Positions 8,509 through 17,562 are shown, counted from the first letter of the stretch. The stretch is 45,759 nt of DNA from an uncultured Ruminococcus sp. (GCA_902784805.1 CACZWD010000015.1:1-45759); one strand, 5' to 3'. A program made the numbers and translations. The notes: a model not told the origin generated them from the sequence alone.

Positions 8509-10608
8509 TTATACAAGAAGTGTAAACTCATCTGTAAGCTTTGTCCATTTCTCATATACATCGCTTTCCGCTTTTTCGTAATCATGCGGATTTGTTGCTT
8601 CAAGAATTTCGTAATAATACCAGCTTCCTTCAACATTATCGGGCCACTGTTTAGCATCATCAAGAAGTCCGTCAGCGCCTACACGGCGGTCAAGAAGTCT
8701 GTTGGTTATTGCAATTGCCTCTGCTCTTGTTATAAGTGCGTCAGGTCTGAATGTACCGTCTTCATAACCGCTTATCCAACCATTTGCCATAGCTGTAAGA
8801 ATCCTCTCTTCTGCCCAGTGTCCGGCTATATCACTGTATGTTCCGGAAATTGCATTTGTTTTTGTTCCAAGTGATGAAGCTATAGTAACAAACTCTGCTC
8901 TTGTTATATAGTTGCCGGGTCTGAACGAACCATCCTCATAACCTCTTACAAAGTTACCCTTTGCCATTGTTGATATAGCTCTGTCTGACCATCTTTCCGC
9001 TTCAACGTCGGTAAAGCTGTTTTCTGTTGTAAGAATTGTGTTGCGGAACTCATCATTAAGAAGTCGATAGAATATTACTGTTACCTCTTCACGCGTGATG
9101 TTAGCTTCAGGTCTTACATTACCGTCAGGATATCCTATAATATACGCAACGTGGTCTCCGGAGTTAAGAACTTCGGGAGCACTATATTTTACATATTTAC
9201 CATATACGGTAGTGTCTGCCGTAACAGTAATCTTATTGTCAACCTTTATTGTCATTTCGGGGTCTTTATACCAACCGTCAAATGCGTAACCTTCTTTTGT
9301 TGGTACCTTAACATCTCCGAAGCTCAAAGTAAACGGCGATTTTCCTTCTTTAGCTTTTACAACGCCTTCTTCACCGTCAACAACAAAGTTTACGGAAACT
9401 GTTCTTGAAGAACCTCCGCCACCAGTTGTTTCACGTGCAAATACCGCATAAAGCACTGTATCATCATCAAATGTTTGTTCTCCCGTTATAACAGAGCCGT
9501 CCGGGGTTTTAGACCAGCCTTTAAATCTATAACCATCCTTCTGACCAGGAATAGTATCATAATCATCAAGGTTAACAATAACTTCGCCTTCGCCATACTT
9601 CGGAGGGAATACACCGGTATAACCTGTACCGTCCTTTGCGGGATCATCAATATATTTACCATCTATAACAAATATTACTTTTTTAACTCCGTCTTTTCTA
9701 AGCTCATATGTTGCGCTTATTTTTCCTTTTTTAACAGAATCAATTTCGTATTCCGGCTTATAATTGGCAAGCTCATCTTCTCCGCCGGCTTTCTGAACGG
9801 CTTCATATTTTGTTGTACGCTTAACATCACTAGAAACACTGTACTCTGTCTTTCCACTAAAATATCCATAAACTGTGCCAAACACATAACCGTTTGCTGC
9901 TATATCCGCGCCAACATTTGCTGTAATCTTATCGGCAATAGCCATTTCAAGCGTAATATCAGAAAGATATTCTTCATAGCTACCTGCTGCGTATAAACCG
10001 TAAAGCGGACTTGCTGCATCAATATTTACAAGATCGCCTGCTTTAAGAGCCGTGCCACCTATCGGTGATTTTACATAAACGGTTATTGTAAGTGTGTTTG
10101 TTGCCGCATCCCAATCACGAGATACAACGCCTGTTTCCGGATTTACCTCTGTATATACCTTTGCAGACTCGGCGTTTGCAAAAGAAAATCCGTACATATC
10201 CGTTGCAGGATTCTTTATACTATCGCTTACAAGACCACCCAATTCGGCAGGGAAAACAATTTTAATTTCAAATGAACCCTTAACATCAACGCTGTATAAA
10301 TCAGCATCAGTAAAGCCTAAAGGTTTATAATACTGGTTTGCATAATTAATATATGCCTCAAACTCATCTCTCACAGGCTTCATATCTATTTGAGCCTTGT
10401 AAATAAAATCTGCAGTTGCGGCTGCGTAGTTTGTATCAAGATGATACTCCTCAAACGCACCCTTATCAACACGCTGAATCTGAATGTCTGTCGGCACTTC
10501 AACCGTTTCTTTAAGGCTGATTGCAGGATCAGCATCCGCAAAAGCAACCGTCAGAACACTCATGAGCATAGCTGTTACGATAAAAATCGAAAACAATGTT
10601 TTTTTCAT
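8509..10608 (-). CDS. Secreted cell-wall protein with InlB-type B-repeats and three SLH domains
   Basis: 699 residues. A Sec signal peptide (residues 1-26, MKKTLFSIFIVTAM... ending AFADA) precedes a beta-rich N-terminal region of about 300 residues that I do not recognise. Two Listeria/Bacteroides-type repeats follow, recognisable by GYRFKGWSKTPDG and GYAFDGWYKDPEM and separated by a Gly/Ser stretch. Three SLH motifs then anchor the protein to cell-wall polymer (IIGYPDGNVRPEANITRE, VRGYEDGSFRPGNYITRAE, ISGYEDGTFRPDALITRAE). The gene is a single unit with its own consensus promoter and terminator, and the ATG at 10608 follows AGGAG. It is probably an abundant envelope protein; its ligand is unknown. 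Confidence 0.9.
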   Translation of the reverse strand: MKKTLFSIFIVTAMLMSVLTVAFADADPAISLKETVEVPTDIQIQRVDKGAFEEYHLDTNYAAATADFIYKAQIDMKPVRDEFEAYINYANQYYKPLGFTDADLYSVDVKGSFEIKIVFPAELGGLVSDSIKNPATDMYGFSFANAESAKVYTEVNPETGVVSRDWDAATNTLTITVYVKSPIGGTALKAGDLVNIDAASPLYGLYAAGSYEEYLSDITLEMAIADKITANVGADIAANGYVFGTVYGYFSGKTEYSVSSDVKRTTKYEAVQKAGGEDELANYKPEYEIDSVKKGKISATYELRKDGVKKVIFVIDGKYIDDPAKDGTGYTGVFPPKYGEGEVIVNLDDYDTIPGQKDGYRFKGWSKTPDGSVITGEQTFDDDTVLYAVFARETTGGGGSSRTVSVNFVVDGEEGVVKAKEGKSPFTLSFGDVKVPTKEGYAFDGWYKDPEMTIKVDNKITVTADTTVYGKYVKYSAPEVLNSGDHVAYIIGYPDGNVRPEANITREEVTVIFYRLLNDEFRNTILTTENSFTDVEAERWSDRAISTMAKGNFVRGYEDGSFRPGNYITRAEFVTIASSLGTKTNAISGTYSDIAGHWAEERILTAMANGWISGYEDGTFRPDALITRAEAIAITNRLLDRRVGADGLLDDAKQWPDNVEGSWYYYEILEATNPHDYEKAESDVYEKWTKLTDEFTLLV

Positions 10609-10661
10609 GAAACTTCTCTCCTAACACGTAAAATTTTAATAATAATTTCATAATATTTTAT

Positions 10662-10690
10662 ATTATATCATAAAAAGATATCAAAGTCAA
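10662..10690 (-). promoter_or_regulatory. sigma-A promoter of the SLH/B-repeat gene
   Basis: Minus-strand TTGACT (10685-10690), 17-base spacer, TATAAT (10662-10667), about 54 bases before the ATG. Confidence 0.85.
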
Positions 10691-10786
10691 TACGTTTTAA
10701 GAAAAAATCAATACTTTTTTAAATTTTTTATTTGCCTTTTTATACCGTTTCTTAAACTGTAATACCATTACACTTTCCAAACAAAC

Positions 10787-11440
10787 TTATACTGTCCGAA
10801 AAAGCGCTTCCCCGTTTTCGTCTAGAAGCTGCGTACGTAAAATCAGTACTCTTTCTGCTTTAAAAGACGGAATGTATTTTTCAAGCCCTTCTATTAAAAG
10901 CTCCGGTTTAAGGTTTTCCGCTCCTGCTTTAAGCCTAACATTAAGCATGCCTTTATCGATTTCTTTAAATTCAAGCACAAACGGCTTAATATCCGTTTCG
11001 GTTATACCACGTTTTGTCTTTTTATTAACTTTAATTTCCGTTAACATTTTAAAAAAAGCTTCAAGACCTTCCTTTGGAAACTCTCCTTCAATTTTTATTG
11101 CATAATCGGCGCTTTTTAGACTCGCAAAATTATTTTTGCCATCAATTTCCATGATGTCTCTCACAATGAATCCCTGCGGCATTTTCTTATTCAGTCTTTC
11201 TTTAAAAATGTGCGGTTCAACATGTTCCGAGGTCGTAATTTCGACAAGCTCCGCGCAGCTTGCAACGCCCACGCCGAGAGGGTGCGCAAAGGTCATAAGC
11301 GGATGCGGATTAAACCCTGCGCTGTACCCCATGGGAAGCTCCGCACGGCGCATGGCACGGTCGAACACTCTTATAAGGTCGAGATGCGAAACAAATTTAA
11401 CGCTGTCATCTTTTTCAAACTTTAAAATATATTTACTCAT
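10787..11440 (-). CDS. TIGR03936 family protein (DUF2344), radical-SAM-associated
   Basis: 217 residues; starts MSKYILKFEKDDSVKFVSHL, with the family hallmark YSAGFNPHPLMTFAHPLGVG. No enzyme activity is established for this family; members occur next to or fused to TIGR03960-type radical SAM proteins and are often near ribonuclease G and rplU. The ATG at 11440 overlaps the end of the upstream radical SAM gene by 8 bases (ATGAGTAA) and has GGAGGTG in front, so I reject the longer frame from 11470. Here no rng or rplU gene follows; the next gene is an unrelated SLH gene. The pair is likely translated together. Confidence 0.85.
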   Translation of the reverse strand: MSKYILKFEKDDSVKFVSHLDLIRVFDRAMRRAELPMGYSAGFNPHPLMTFAHPLGVGVASCAELVEITTSEHVEPHIFKERLNKKMPQGFIVRDIMEIDGKNNFASLKSADYAIKIEGEFPKEGLEAFFKMLTEIKVNKKTKRGITETDIKPFVLEFKEIDKGMLNVRLKAGAENLKPELLIEGLEKYIPSFKAERVLILRTQLLDENGEALFRTV

Positions 11441-13283
11441 AACAGACACCTCCGCCAAAGCTTGCCGCACCGCAGCCGCTGCATTTTTGCCTGCAATTCG
11501 GCGTGACCTCTGCCCTATACGCTTTTTTGCACTCGTTTTCGAGGAATTTTTTTGTAACGCCGATATCCATCATATCCCACGGAAAAACCTCGTCAAACTC
11601 ACGCTTTCTCTGTGAATAAAACTCCGGCACAAGCCCTGCTTCGTCAAAGGCTTCAAGCCATTTATCGTATTTAAAAAACTCGTCCCAGCCGTCAAATTTA
11701 CAGCCTTTTTTATGCGCAATTTCAATAACCTTCGAAAGCCGCCTGTCGCCCCTCGCGAAAACGCCTTCAAGACAGCTCACCTGCGACATATGGTAGTTAT
11801 AGGTTATTGCACGGGTACGTATGCTGTCTTTTAAAAGCTGTTGTTTTCTTTTAAGCTCCTCCATTGAGTTCTGCGGTTCCCATTGAAACGGCGTAAACGG
11901 TTTCGGAACAAATGAGGACACGCTGACCGTTACGTTTATTCGGTTTGCTTTTTTGGGAGACTCACATTTTTTAAAGCAGTCAAGCACCTTATATCCCGTC
12001 CGTGCAATGCCGATAATATCGTCGTCGGTTTCGGTCGGAAGCCCCATCATAAAATAAAGCTTTACGTTTGACCAGCCTTCTTCAAAAACAAGCTTCGCGC
12101 TTCTTAATATATCTTCTTCGGTAACTCCCTTATTAAGCACATCACGCAGTCTTTGCGTACCTGCTTCTGGCGCAAATGTAAGCCCGCTTTTACGCACGGT
12201 CTGCACTCGTTTTAAAATGTCAAGGCTCATATTATCTATGCGAAGCGACGGAAGCGAAAGGCTGACCTTTTTCTTTTCCGCCATATCAATAAGCCCGTCC
12301 GCAAGCTTTTTAAAATCCCTATAATCGCTCGTACTGAGCGAAGAAAGCGACATTTCCTCATAGCCGGTACTGTTAATCAGCTTTTCCGCAAGCTCACACA
12401 GATTTTCGGCGCTTCGTTCCCTCACAGGGCGATATATCATACCTGCCTGACAAAAGCGACAGCCTCTTATACAGCCGCGGAAAATTTCAAGCATAACCCT
12501 GTTATGCACAATATCCATAAAAGGCACAACAAACGCGTCGGGATAATACACCTTATCCATATCGTGAATAATTCTCTTGCGGATTTTTTCAGGGATACCT
12601 TCCCTGTTTGGTTTTACAGCTTCGACTGTGCCGTCCTTGTTATATGACACGTCGTAAAACGACGGCACATATATTCCTTCGATTTCTCTTGCTATTTTAT
12701 AAAGAAAATCCTTTTTCCTGCCGCCGGATTTTTTATGCACGGCGTAAGCGTCAAGCACTTCCTCCCAAATTTCTTCTCCCTCGCCTATCAAAAAGAAATC
12801 AATAAAATCGGCAATAGGCTCGGCATTATATGCGCAAGGTCCTCCCGCGCAAACAAGCGGGTCTTCTTCGCTCCTGTCGCTGCTGTAAAACGGAATATCG
12901 GCAAGTTCCAGCATATTTAATATATTTGAATATGAAAGCTCGTACTGAAGCGTAAATCCCACAAAATCAAACTCTTTAAGACTGTCACGGCTTTCAAGTC
13001 CGTAAAGGGGTATGCCTTTTTCACGCATCTGCGTTTCCATATCATCCCACGGCGTAAAAACACGCTCAACCCAAGTGTCTTTGCGACGGTTAAGCTGATG
13101 ATAAAGAATTTTAAGACCGAGATGCGACATTCCGACTTCATAAACATCCGGAAAACAAAAAGCAAATCGGGATGTAATATCTGCCGCACGCTTAACTATA
13201 CTGTTAAGCTCTCCGCCTGTATATCTTGACGGCTTTTGAACAAGCGGCAGCACGGAGTCAAGCTTTTTTGATATTTCTTCCAT
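11433..13283 (-). CDS. TIGR03960 family B12-binding/radical SAM protein
   Basis: 616 residues. The first half holds a B12-binding-like domain (GMSHLGLKILYHQLN) and the LVCAGGPCAYNAEPIADFID segment. The radical SAM CxxxCxxC cluster motif is in RGCIRGCRFCQAG (about residues 272-282), followed by FAPEAGTQRLRDVLNKGV and the MMGLPTETDDDI strand typical of MiaB-like enzymes. The C-terminal 30 residues carry six more Cys in a CRQKCSGCGAA-like cluster. The reaction is not known. It has its own promoter, divergent from yqeG, and overlaps the downstream TIGR03936 gene by 8 bases. Confidence 0.9.
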   Translation of the reverse strand: MEEISKKLDSVLPLVQKPSRYTGGELNSIVKRAADITSRFAFCFPDVYEVGMSHLGLKILYHQLNRRKDTWVERVFTPWDDMETQMREKGIPLYGLESRDSLKEFDFVGFTLQYELSYSNILNMLELADIPFYSSDRSEEDPLVCAGGPCAYNAEPIADFIDFFLIGEGEEIWEEVLDAYAVHKKSGGRKKDFLYKIAREIEGIYVPSFYDVSYNKDGTVEAVKPNREGIPEKIRKRIIHDMDKVYYPDAFVVPFMDIVHNRVMLEIFRGCIRGCRFCQAGMIYRPVRERSAENLCELAEKLINSTGYEEMSLSSLSTSDYRDFKKLADGLIDMAEKKKVSLSLPSLRIDNMSLDILKRVQTVRKSGLTFAPEAGTQRLRDVLNKGVTEEDILRSAKLVFEEGWSNVKLYFMMGLPTETDDDIIGIARTGYKVLDCFKKCESPKKANRINVTVSVSSFVPKPFTPFQWEPQNSMEELKRKQQLLKDSIRTRAITYNYHMSQVSCLEGVFARGDRRLSKVIEIAHKKGCKFDGWDEFFKYDKWLEAFDEAGLVPEFYSQRKREFDEVFPWDMMDIGVTKKFLENECKKAYRAEVTPNCRQKCSGCGAASFGGGVCYE

Positions 13284-13314
13284 AGCTGCTGTACCTTTCT
13301 TTTTTCATACAAAC

Positions 13315-13343
13315 ATTATACACCATTAAGTCATTTTTTGCAA
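13315..13343 (-). promoter_or_regulatory. sigma-A promoter of the radical SAM operon
   Basis: Minus-strand TTGCAA (13338-13343), 17-base spacer, TATAAT (13315-13320). The start of the divergent yqeG promoter lies only 9 bases away. Confidence 0.8.
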
Positions 13344-13351
13344 GAATAATC

Positions 13352-13380
13352 TTGATTTTTTTTACTTTTTGGTGTAAAAT
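13352..13380 (+). promoter_or_regulatory. sigma-A promoter of yqeG
   Basis: TTGATT (13352-13357), 17-base spacer, TAAAAT (13375-13380). A small GGAGC/GCTCC hairpin (13398-13410) lies in the short leader. Confidence 0.7.
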
Positions 13381-13435
13381 ATAACCTGAGCAAAGCAGGA
13401 GCGTTGCTCCGATTTAAATTATGGGGGTATTACTT

Positions 13436-13921
13436 ATGTTTTTTCCGAATGAATATCACGGCAGTGTTTCCGATATTGACCTTGAAAAGCTTTGGCAATG
13501 CGGCAAACGCGGCATACTTTGCGATATTGACAATACGCTTTGACGTGACGAACAGCTCGAAATTGAGCCTGAATCGTACAAATTTATAGAAAAAGCGAAA
13601 GAAATCGGCTTTAAAATATGCCTTATGTCAAATAATGATGAACAAAGGGTTTCCCCCGTCGCAAAAGAGCTTGAGCTTTCATATAACGCGAAATCGGGAA
13701 AACCAAAACCCGCCGCTTATCTCGGCAGCCTTAAAAGGATTGGTGTTGAGCCGAATGATGCCGTTATGGTCGGCGATCAACTTTTTACCGATATTTTCGG
13801 AGCAAACAAGATTGGTATTTACTCCGTTCTGGTAAAACCCATACATAAAAAAGAAATTTTACAAATCAGACTGAAGCGTCCTTTTGAAAAAATTCTTCTT
13901 TTTTTCTACAAATTACGCTGA
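13436..13921 (+). pseudogene. yqeG: YqeG-family HAD phosphatase interrupted by an in-frame TGA
   Basis: The frame from ATG 13436 (behind GGGGGT) encodes a YqeG-type HAD-IIIA phosphatase: MFFPNEYHGSVSDIDLEKLW, then the catalytic motif LCDIDNTL, then SNNDEQR (motif II), SGKPKP (motif III Lys) and VMVGDQLFTDIFGANKIG (motif IV). Codon 36 (13541-13543) is TGA, directly after DIDNTL, where homologues usually have Val. Without it the protein would be 161 residues, near the usual 165-175. An ATG at 13625 in the same frame could only give a product lacking the nucleophile Asp. Trp is TGG here and other genes in the window end in TGA, so stop reassignment is unlikely. A nonsense mutation or sequence error is the simplest reading. 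Confidence 0.8.
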
Positions 13922-14000
13922 GCTGTTATGCAAAATTCATACATTTAGACCTGTTTTTAAGTCTAAATTTAGCCGTTATTTAGAAAATTTGAAAAACTTA

Positions 14001-14029
14001 TTGACTTTTTTAAAAAACACATATATAAT
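14001..14029 (+). promoter_or_regulatory. sigma-A promoter of the HPr gene
   Basis: TTGACT (14001-14006), 17-base spacer, TATAAT (14024-14029), 66 bases before the ATG. Confidence 0.85.
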
Positions 14030-14095
14030 AAATACAAAAGATGTTGTGTTTGTAGCAGTTTATTTATGTTTTCGCTTAAATAAGGAGTGAATTTA

Positions 14096-14359
14096 ATGTA
14101 TTCAAGTGAAGTTGTTATAAATCGTGAAGAAGGTTTGCACGCTCGTCCCGCTACTTTCTTTATTCAAAAAGCAAACCAATTCGAGTCATCAATCTGGATT
14201 GAAACCGACAGACGCAAGGTAAACGCAAAAAGTTTGCTTGGTGTTTTATCTCTCGGCATTATGAAAGGTTCCCCGATAAATATTATCGCAAACGGTTCCG
14301 ATGAGCAGGAGGCTGTTGATTCGCTTGTTGCTCTTGTTAAGTCAAATTTTGTCGAGTAA
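14096..14359 (+). CDS. ptsH: HPr phosphocarrier protein
   Basis: 87 residues, full family length. HPr passes phosphate from enzyme I to sugar-specific IIA proteins; in Firmicutes it is also phosphorylated on Ser46 by HPr kinase for catabolite control. Both sites are present in canonical positions: His15 in EEGLHARPATFF and Ser46 in NAKSLLGVLSLGI, so this is not the His-less paralogue Crh. The ATG at 14096 follows AAGGAG by 8 bases; a GTG 9 bases upstream overlaps that site and is rejected. No enzyme I gene is nearby. The gene has its own promoter and a very strong terminator right behind it. Confidence 0.92.
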   Translation: MYSSEVVINREEGLHARPATFFIQKANQFESSIWIETDRRKVNAKSLLGVLSLGIMKGSPINIIANGSDEQEAVDSLVALVKSNFVE

Positions 14360-14383
14360 TTTTACAAAAACACAAATCACGGG

Positions 14384-14427
14384 GGATATATTTATAAAGC
14401 GTTGTCTTTGTGAATATATCCTTTTTT
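14384..14427 (+). terminator. Strong intrinsic terminator between HPr and uvrC
   Basis: A 16-bp stem (14384-14399 with 14406-14421, two G-T pairs), loop CGTTGT, then six T. It ends only 19 bases before the uvrC start codon. Confidence 0.9.
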
Positions 14428-14446
14428 GTTTGAAAGGGTGTATAGC

Positions 14447-16282
14447 TTGACACTTGAAGAAAAAATAAAAGGTCTGCCCGAATGTCCCGGAGTTTATATT
14501 ATGAAAGATAACGGCGGAAACATTATTTACGTCGGAAAATCCAAATGTCTTAAAAACCGCGTCAGTCAGTATTTTCATAAAAATTCATTGCATACGCCCA
14601 AGGTAGCAAGTATGGTTCAGGCAATCTGCGATTTTGAGTATATTATGACAGATACCGAATGGGAAGCGCTTGTTCTTGAATGTAACCTCATAAAAAAGCA
14701 CAAGCCATACTATAATATACTTTTAAAAGACAGCAAAGCCTATCCTTATATTAAGCTTACGCTGGGCGAGCCGTATCCGAGGCTGCTGCTCGCAAGAAAA
14801 ATCGAAAAGGACGGCGGCAAATATTTTGGTCCTTACAGCGGCGGCATAGTACGGGATACGCTCGACACTCTGCGTAAAACCTTCAAGCTTCGTACCTGCC
14901 GTAAAATTTTCCCACGTGATATCGGCAAATCAAGACCTTGCCTTAATCATCATATAGGGCTTTGCGTAGCCCCCTGCACAGGAAAAATTTCACAGGAGGA
15001 ATACCGCGCAATAACCGATGAAATTGTGGATTTTCTCGAAGGCAGACATTCTCAGCTTATTTCAAGGCTCGAAAAACAAATGTATGAATTATCGGACGCT
15101 ATGCTCTTTGAGTCCGCCGCTGCGGTACGCGATAAAATAAATCACCTTAAAGGCATCGCGGAAAAACAGAAAATTACAAATATCGGCGGTGGTGATAAAG
15201 ATGTCGTTGCTGTTGTAAACGGTGCCGGTATCGCAAATGCGCAGGTTTTTTCGTTTCGTGACGGCAAGCTTCTGGGGCGTGAGGAGCTTTGGCTCAGCGG
15301 TGTAAATTATGAAGATGACACTCAGGTCGCGGCAGATTTTATCGCGCAGTTTTATATTTCCTGTGAATATATACCGAAAGAAATTTTAATCAACATAACG
15401 CCTAATGATTACGACTCCATTGTAAAATGGCTGTCCGAGAAAAAAGGAAGCGCCGTTAAGCTTCACGTACCCGAAAGAGGCATTGGCAGACAAACTATGG
15501 AAATGGCTGTGAAAAACGGGCAAAAAGCCGTTCATGATTACCACGAAAGCGCAAAGGGCGACCGTGCGAGAAATGTGCTTGCCGCAAACGAGCTTGCGAA
15601 AGCGCTTGAATTATCTTCTCCGCTTAACAGAATTGAAGCTTACGATATATCAACCACCGCAGGTGAAAATTCTGTCGGCAGTATGGCGGTTTTTGAGGAC
15701 GGTGAGCTCAACAAAAGCGAATACCGTCATTTTAAAATAAAAACCGTTGAGGGCGTAAATGATTACGGCTCGCTTGACGAAGTGCTTTCACGGCGCTTTG
15801 CGAGATACAAAGACGGCGACGCCGCTTTTTCCAAAATTCCCGACCTTATTCTTGCAGACGGCGGTATAGCTCAGGCAGGTGTAATAGACTCTGCGGTAAA
15901 AAAAATGGGCTTGACTGTACCTGTTTACGGTATGGTTAAAGACGCGCACCATAAAACACGCGCGCTTTTAAGCCTTGACGGTGAAATCATATCGGTATCA
16001 AACGAAGCTTTCAGGCTTATATCAATGATACAAGAAGAAGTACACCGCATCGCAATCGGTTATCACAGAAAACTGCGCGGAAAAAGCCTTATCCGCTCCG
16101 AGCTTGAAAATATTCCCGGCATAGGAGCGAAACGCCGCGCGGCGCTTATAAAGCATTTCAAGAGCATAAAAGCGGTAGCGGCGGCAAGTGTTGATGAGCT
16201 TTGCGAGGTTAAGGAAATAAACCGTCCCGCCGCCGAACAGATATACGCTTATTTCAGAAAAAAAGACAACCCGCAACCGTGA
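14447..16282 (+). CDS. uvrC: UvrABC excinuclease subunit C
   Basis: Makes both incisions around bulky DNA lesions after UvrA/UvrB damage recognition. 611 residues. Order: GIY-YIG nuclease for the 3' cut (GVYIMKDNGGNIIYVGKSK, residues 15-33), Cys-containing linker, UVR motif for UvrB binding (about 195-230), RNase H-like nuclease for the 5' cut (IEAYDISTTAGENSVGSMAV, then LILADGG), and C-terminal tandem helix-hairpin-helix (IPGIGAKRRAALIKHF). I place the start at the TTG at 14447, 8 bases behind GAAAGGG; an upstream in-frame TTG at 14426 lies within the T-run of the terminator. It is followed by the RluA gene after 16 bases. Confidence 0.95.
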   Translation: MTLEEKIKGLPECPGVYIMKDNGGNIIYVGKSKCLKNRVSQYFHKNSLHTPKVASMVQAICDFEYIMTDTEWEALVLECNLIKKHKPYYNILLKDSKAYPYIKLTLGEPYPRLLLARKIEKDGGKYFGPYSGGIVRDTLDTLRKTFKLRTCRKIFPRDIGKSRPCLNHHIGLCVAPCTGKISQEEYRAITDEIVDFLEGRHSQLISRLEKQMYELSDAMLFESAAAVRDKINHLKGIAEKQKITNIGGGDKDVVAVVNGAGIANAQVFSFRDGKLLGREELWLSGVNYEDDTQVAADFIAQFYISCEYIPKEILINITPNDYDSIVKWLSEKKGSAVKLHVPERGIGRQTMEMAVKNGQKAVHDYHESAKGDRARNVLAANELAKALELSSPLNRIEAYDISTTAGENSVGSMAVFEDGELNKSEYRHFKIKTVEGVNDYGSLDEVLSRRFARYKDGDAAFSKIPDLILADGGIAQAGVIDSAVKKMGLTVPVYGMVKDAHHKTRALLSLDGEIISVSNEAFRLISMIQEEVHRIAIGYHRKLRGKSLIRSELENIPGIGAKRRAALIKHFKSIKAVAAASVDELCEVKEINRPAAEQIYAYFRKKDNPQP

Positions 16283-16298
16283 CGGAAAGGAAGAACAA

Positions 16299-17258
16299 AT
16301 GAAAGAATATATTATAAACAAAAACGATTCCGGTCAGCGGCTTGATAAATTCACCTCAAAGGTCTGCCCTTCGTTACCTCAATCTCTCCTATATAAATAT
16401 ATACGTTTAAAGCGCATAAAGGTAAATTCTAAAAAAAGCGAGCTTTCTTACAGATTATGTGAAGGAGATATTGTCAGCTTATATATAAACGATGAGTTTT
16501 TCGGTGAAGCAAAGACTGATTTTTTGTCGCTTAAAGGCGGACTTAATATTATTTATGAAGATGAAAACCTGCTTCTTGCCGATAAACCCTCCGGGCTTGT
16601 TGTTCACGAGGACGACCGCGGCTCAACCGATACTCTTATAGGTCGGATACTAAAATATCTTTATGAAAAAAACGAATATGAGCCAAAAACCGAAAATTCT
16701 TTTACCCCTTCGCTTTGCAACCGTATCGACCGTAACACGGCAGGTATTGTAATTGCCGCCAAAAACGCGGAAACTCTGCGTATCATAAATGAGAAAATTA
16801 AAAAACGTGAAATAAAAAAATTCTATCTTTGCCTGGTAAAAGGCAGTATCAATCCCGCATCCGGCACTCTTACGGGCTGGCTGTCAAAGGACGAAAACGC
16901 AAAACAGGTAAAAATTTACAATACTCAGCATACGGGCTGCAAAACAATCATTACAAGCTACAAAACACTTAAAAAATTTGAAGGATACAGCCTTTTGGAG
17001 GTTGAGCTTAAAACAGGCAGAACACATCAGATAAGAGCGCACTTTGCTTCTGTAGGGCATCCGCTCCTCGGCGACGGAAAATACGGTGATTATGCGCTTA
17101 ACCGAAAGCTTGGGCTTTCGTCACAGGCGCTTTACTCCTATAAGCTCACTTTTGCCTTTGAAGGCGCGCCGACAAGCCTCAATTACTTAAACGGCAAAAC
17201 CTTTGAGGCAAAAAATGTATGGTTTAAAAACGGTCTGCAGTCCCAAACCGGCACATAA
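16299..17258 (+). CDS. RluA-family RNA pseudouridine synthase
   Basis: 319 residues. An N-terminal S4-like RNA-binding domain (DSGQRLDKFTSKV...KRIKVNSKK, residues 10-47) precedes the catalytic domain. The catalytic motif reads NRIDRNTAGIV with Asp144; most homologues have HRLD-TSG, so His and Ser are replaced here, but the Asp is kept. The RTHQIRAHFASVGHPLLGDGKYG motif is intact. It isomerises uridines in rRNA or tRNA; the exact target cannot be told from sequence. AAAGGA precedes the ATG, and co-transcription with uvrC is likely. It converges on the HTH gene with a gap of only six bases. Confidence 0.9.
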   Translation: MKEYIINKNDSGQRLDKFTSKVCPSLPQSLLYKYIRLKRIKVNSKKSELSYRLCEGDIVSLYINDEFFGEAKTDFLSLKGGLNIIYEDENLLLADKPSGLVVHEDDRGSTDTLIGRILKYLYEKNEYEPKTENSFTPSLCNRIDRNTAGIVIAAKNAETLRIINEKIKKREIKKFYLCLVKGSINPASGTLTGWLSKDENAKQVKIYNTQHTGCKTIITSYKTLKKFEGYSLLEVELKTGRTHQIRAHFASVGHPLLGDGKYGDYALNRKLGLSSQALYSYKLTFAFEGAPTSLNYLNGKTFEAKNVWFKNGLQSQTGT

Positions 17259-17264
17259 GATTTT

Positions 17265-17468
17265 TTAATCTTCGTCAACATAAATAAGTATATCCTCTAC
17301 TCTGCAATCTAAAATTTTACAAAGGTCATTAAGTGTTATTGTACTGATTGGTTTGTTGTGTTTTAAACGGTCAATCAGACTGCGGCTGATATTATATTTT
17401 GTAATCAGCTTGTAGGTAGATATATTTTTCTCCTTAATGGTTTTGTAAAACGGCTCATATGTTATCAT
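17265..17468 (-). CDS. Small XRE/Cro-type helix-turn-helix regulator
   Basis: 67 residues, essentially a lone HTH domain: YEPFYKTIKEKNISTYKLIT, then recognition region KYNISRSLIDRLKHNKPIST, then TLNDLCKILDCRVEDILIYV, the signature of the short Cro/C1-like family. The ATG at 17468 has GGAG seven bases upstream and is chosen over in-frame starts at 17480 and 17501. It is divergent from the SLH gene at 17768, and the two promoters overlap on a palindrome (17683-17700). This suggests it regulates itself and the SLH gene; that is inference. Its predicted leader of about 190 bases is highly structured. Confidence 0.85.
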   Translation of the reverse strand: MITYEPFYKTIKEKNISTYKLITKYNISRSLIDRLKHNKPISTITLNDLCKILDCRVEDILIYVDED

Positions 17469-17513
17469 AATAATCTCCATTCCGCCGCTCCGCACCGGCA
17501 CAAATAGTAATTA

Positions 17514-17557
17514 AATATTCTCTTATCAGCGGAGCAAAGGAATGATAAGAGATTATT
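17514..17557. repeat. Inverted repeat 1 in the HTH leader
   Basis: 15-base arms (17514-17528 and 17543-17557) with one mismatch around the perfect core CTCTTATCA/TGATAAGAG; loop of 14 bases. It has no T-run, so it is not a typical terminator. Confidence 0.75.
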
Positions 17558-17562
17558 CTGCC

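Noticed and set aside
13541-13580. Selenocysteine insertion at the yqeG TGA
   Set aside because: The downstream hairpin has only four base pairs, YqeG is not a known selenoprotein, and homologues do not have Cys at this position.
13404-13589. Frame of 61 codons overlapping the start of yqeG
   Set aside because: It is out of frame with the conserved HAD motifs and has no ribosome binding site.
13436-13921. Reassigned TGA codon (Trp or Gly) as explanation for the yqeG stop
   Set aside because: uvrC, the GH18 gene and the MmeI-like gene end in TGA at the expected lengths, and Trp is written TGG throughout.
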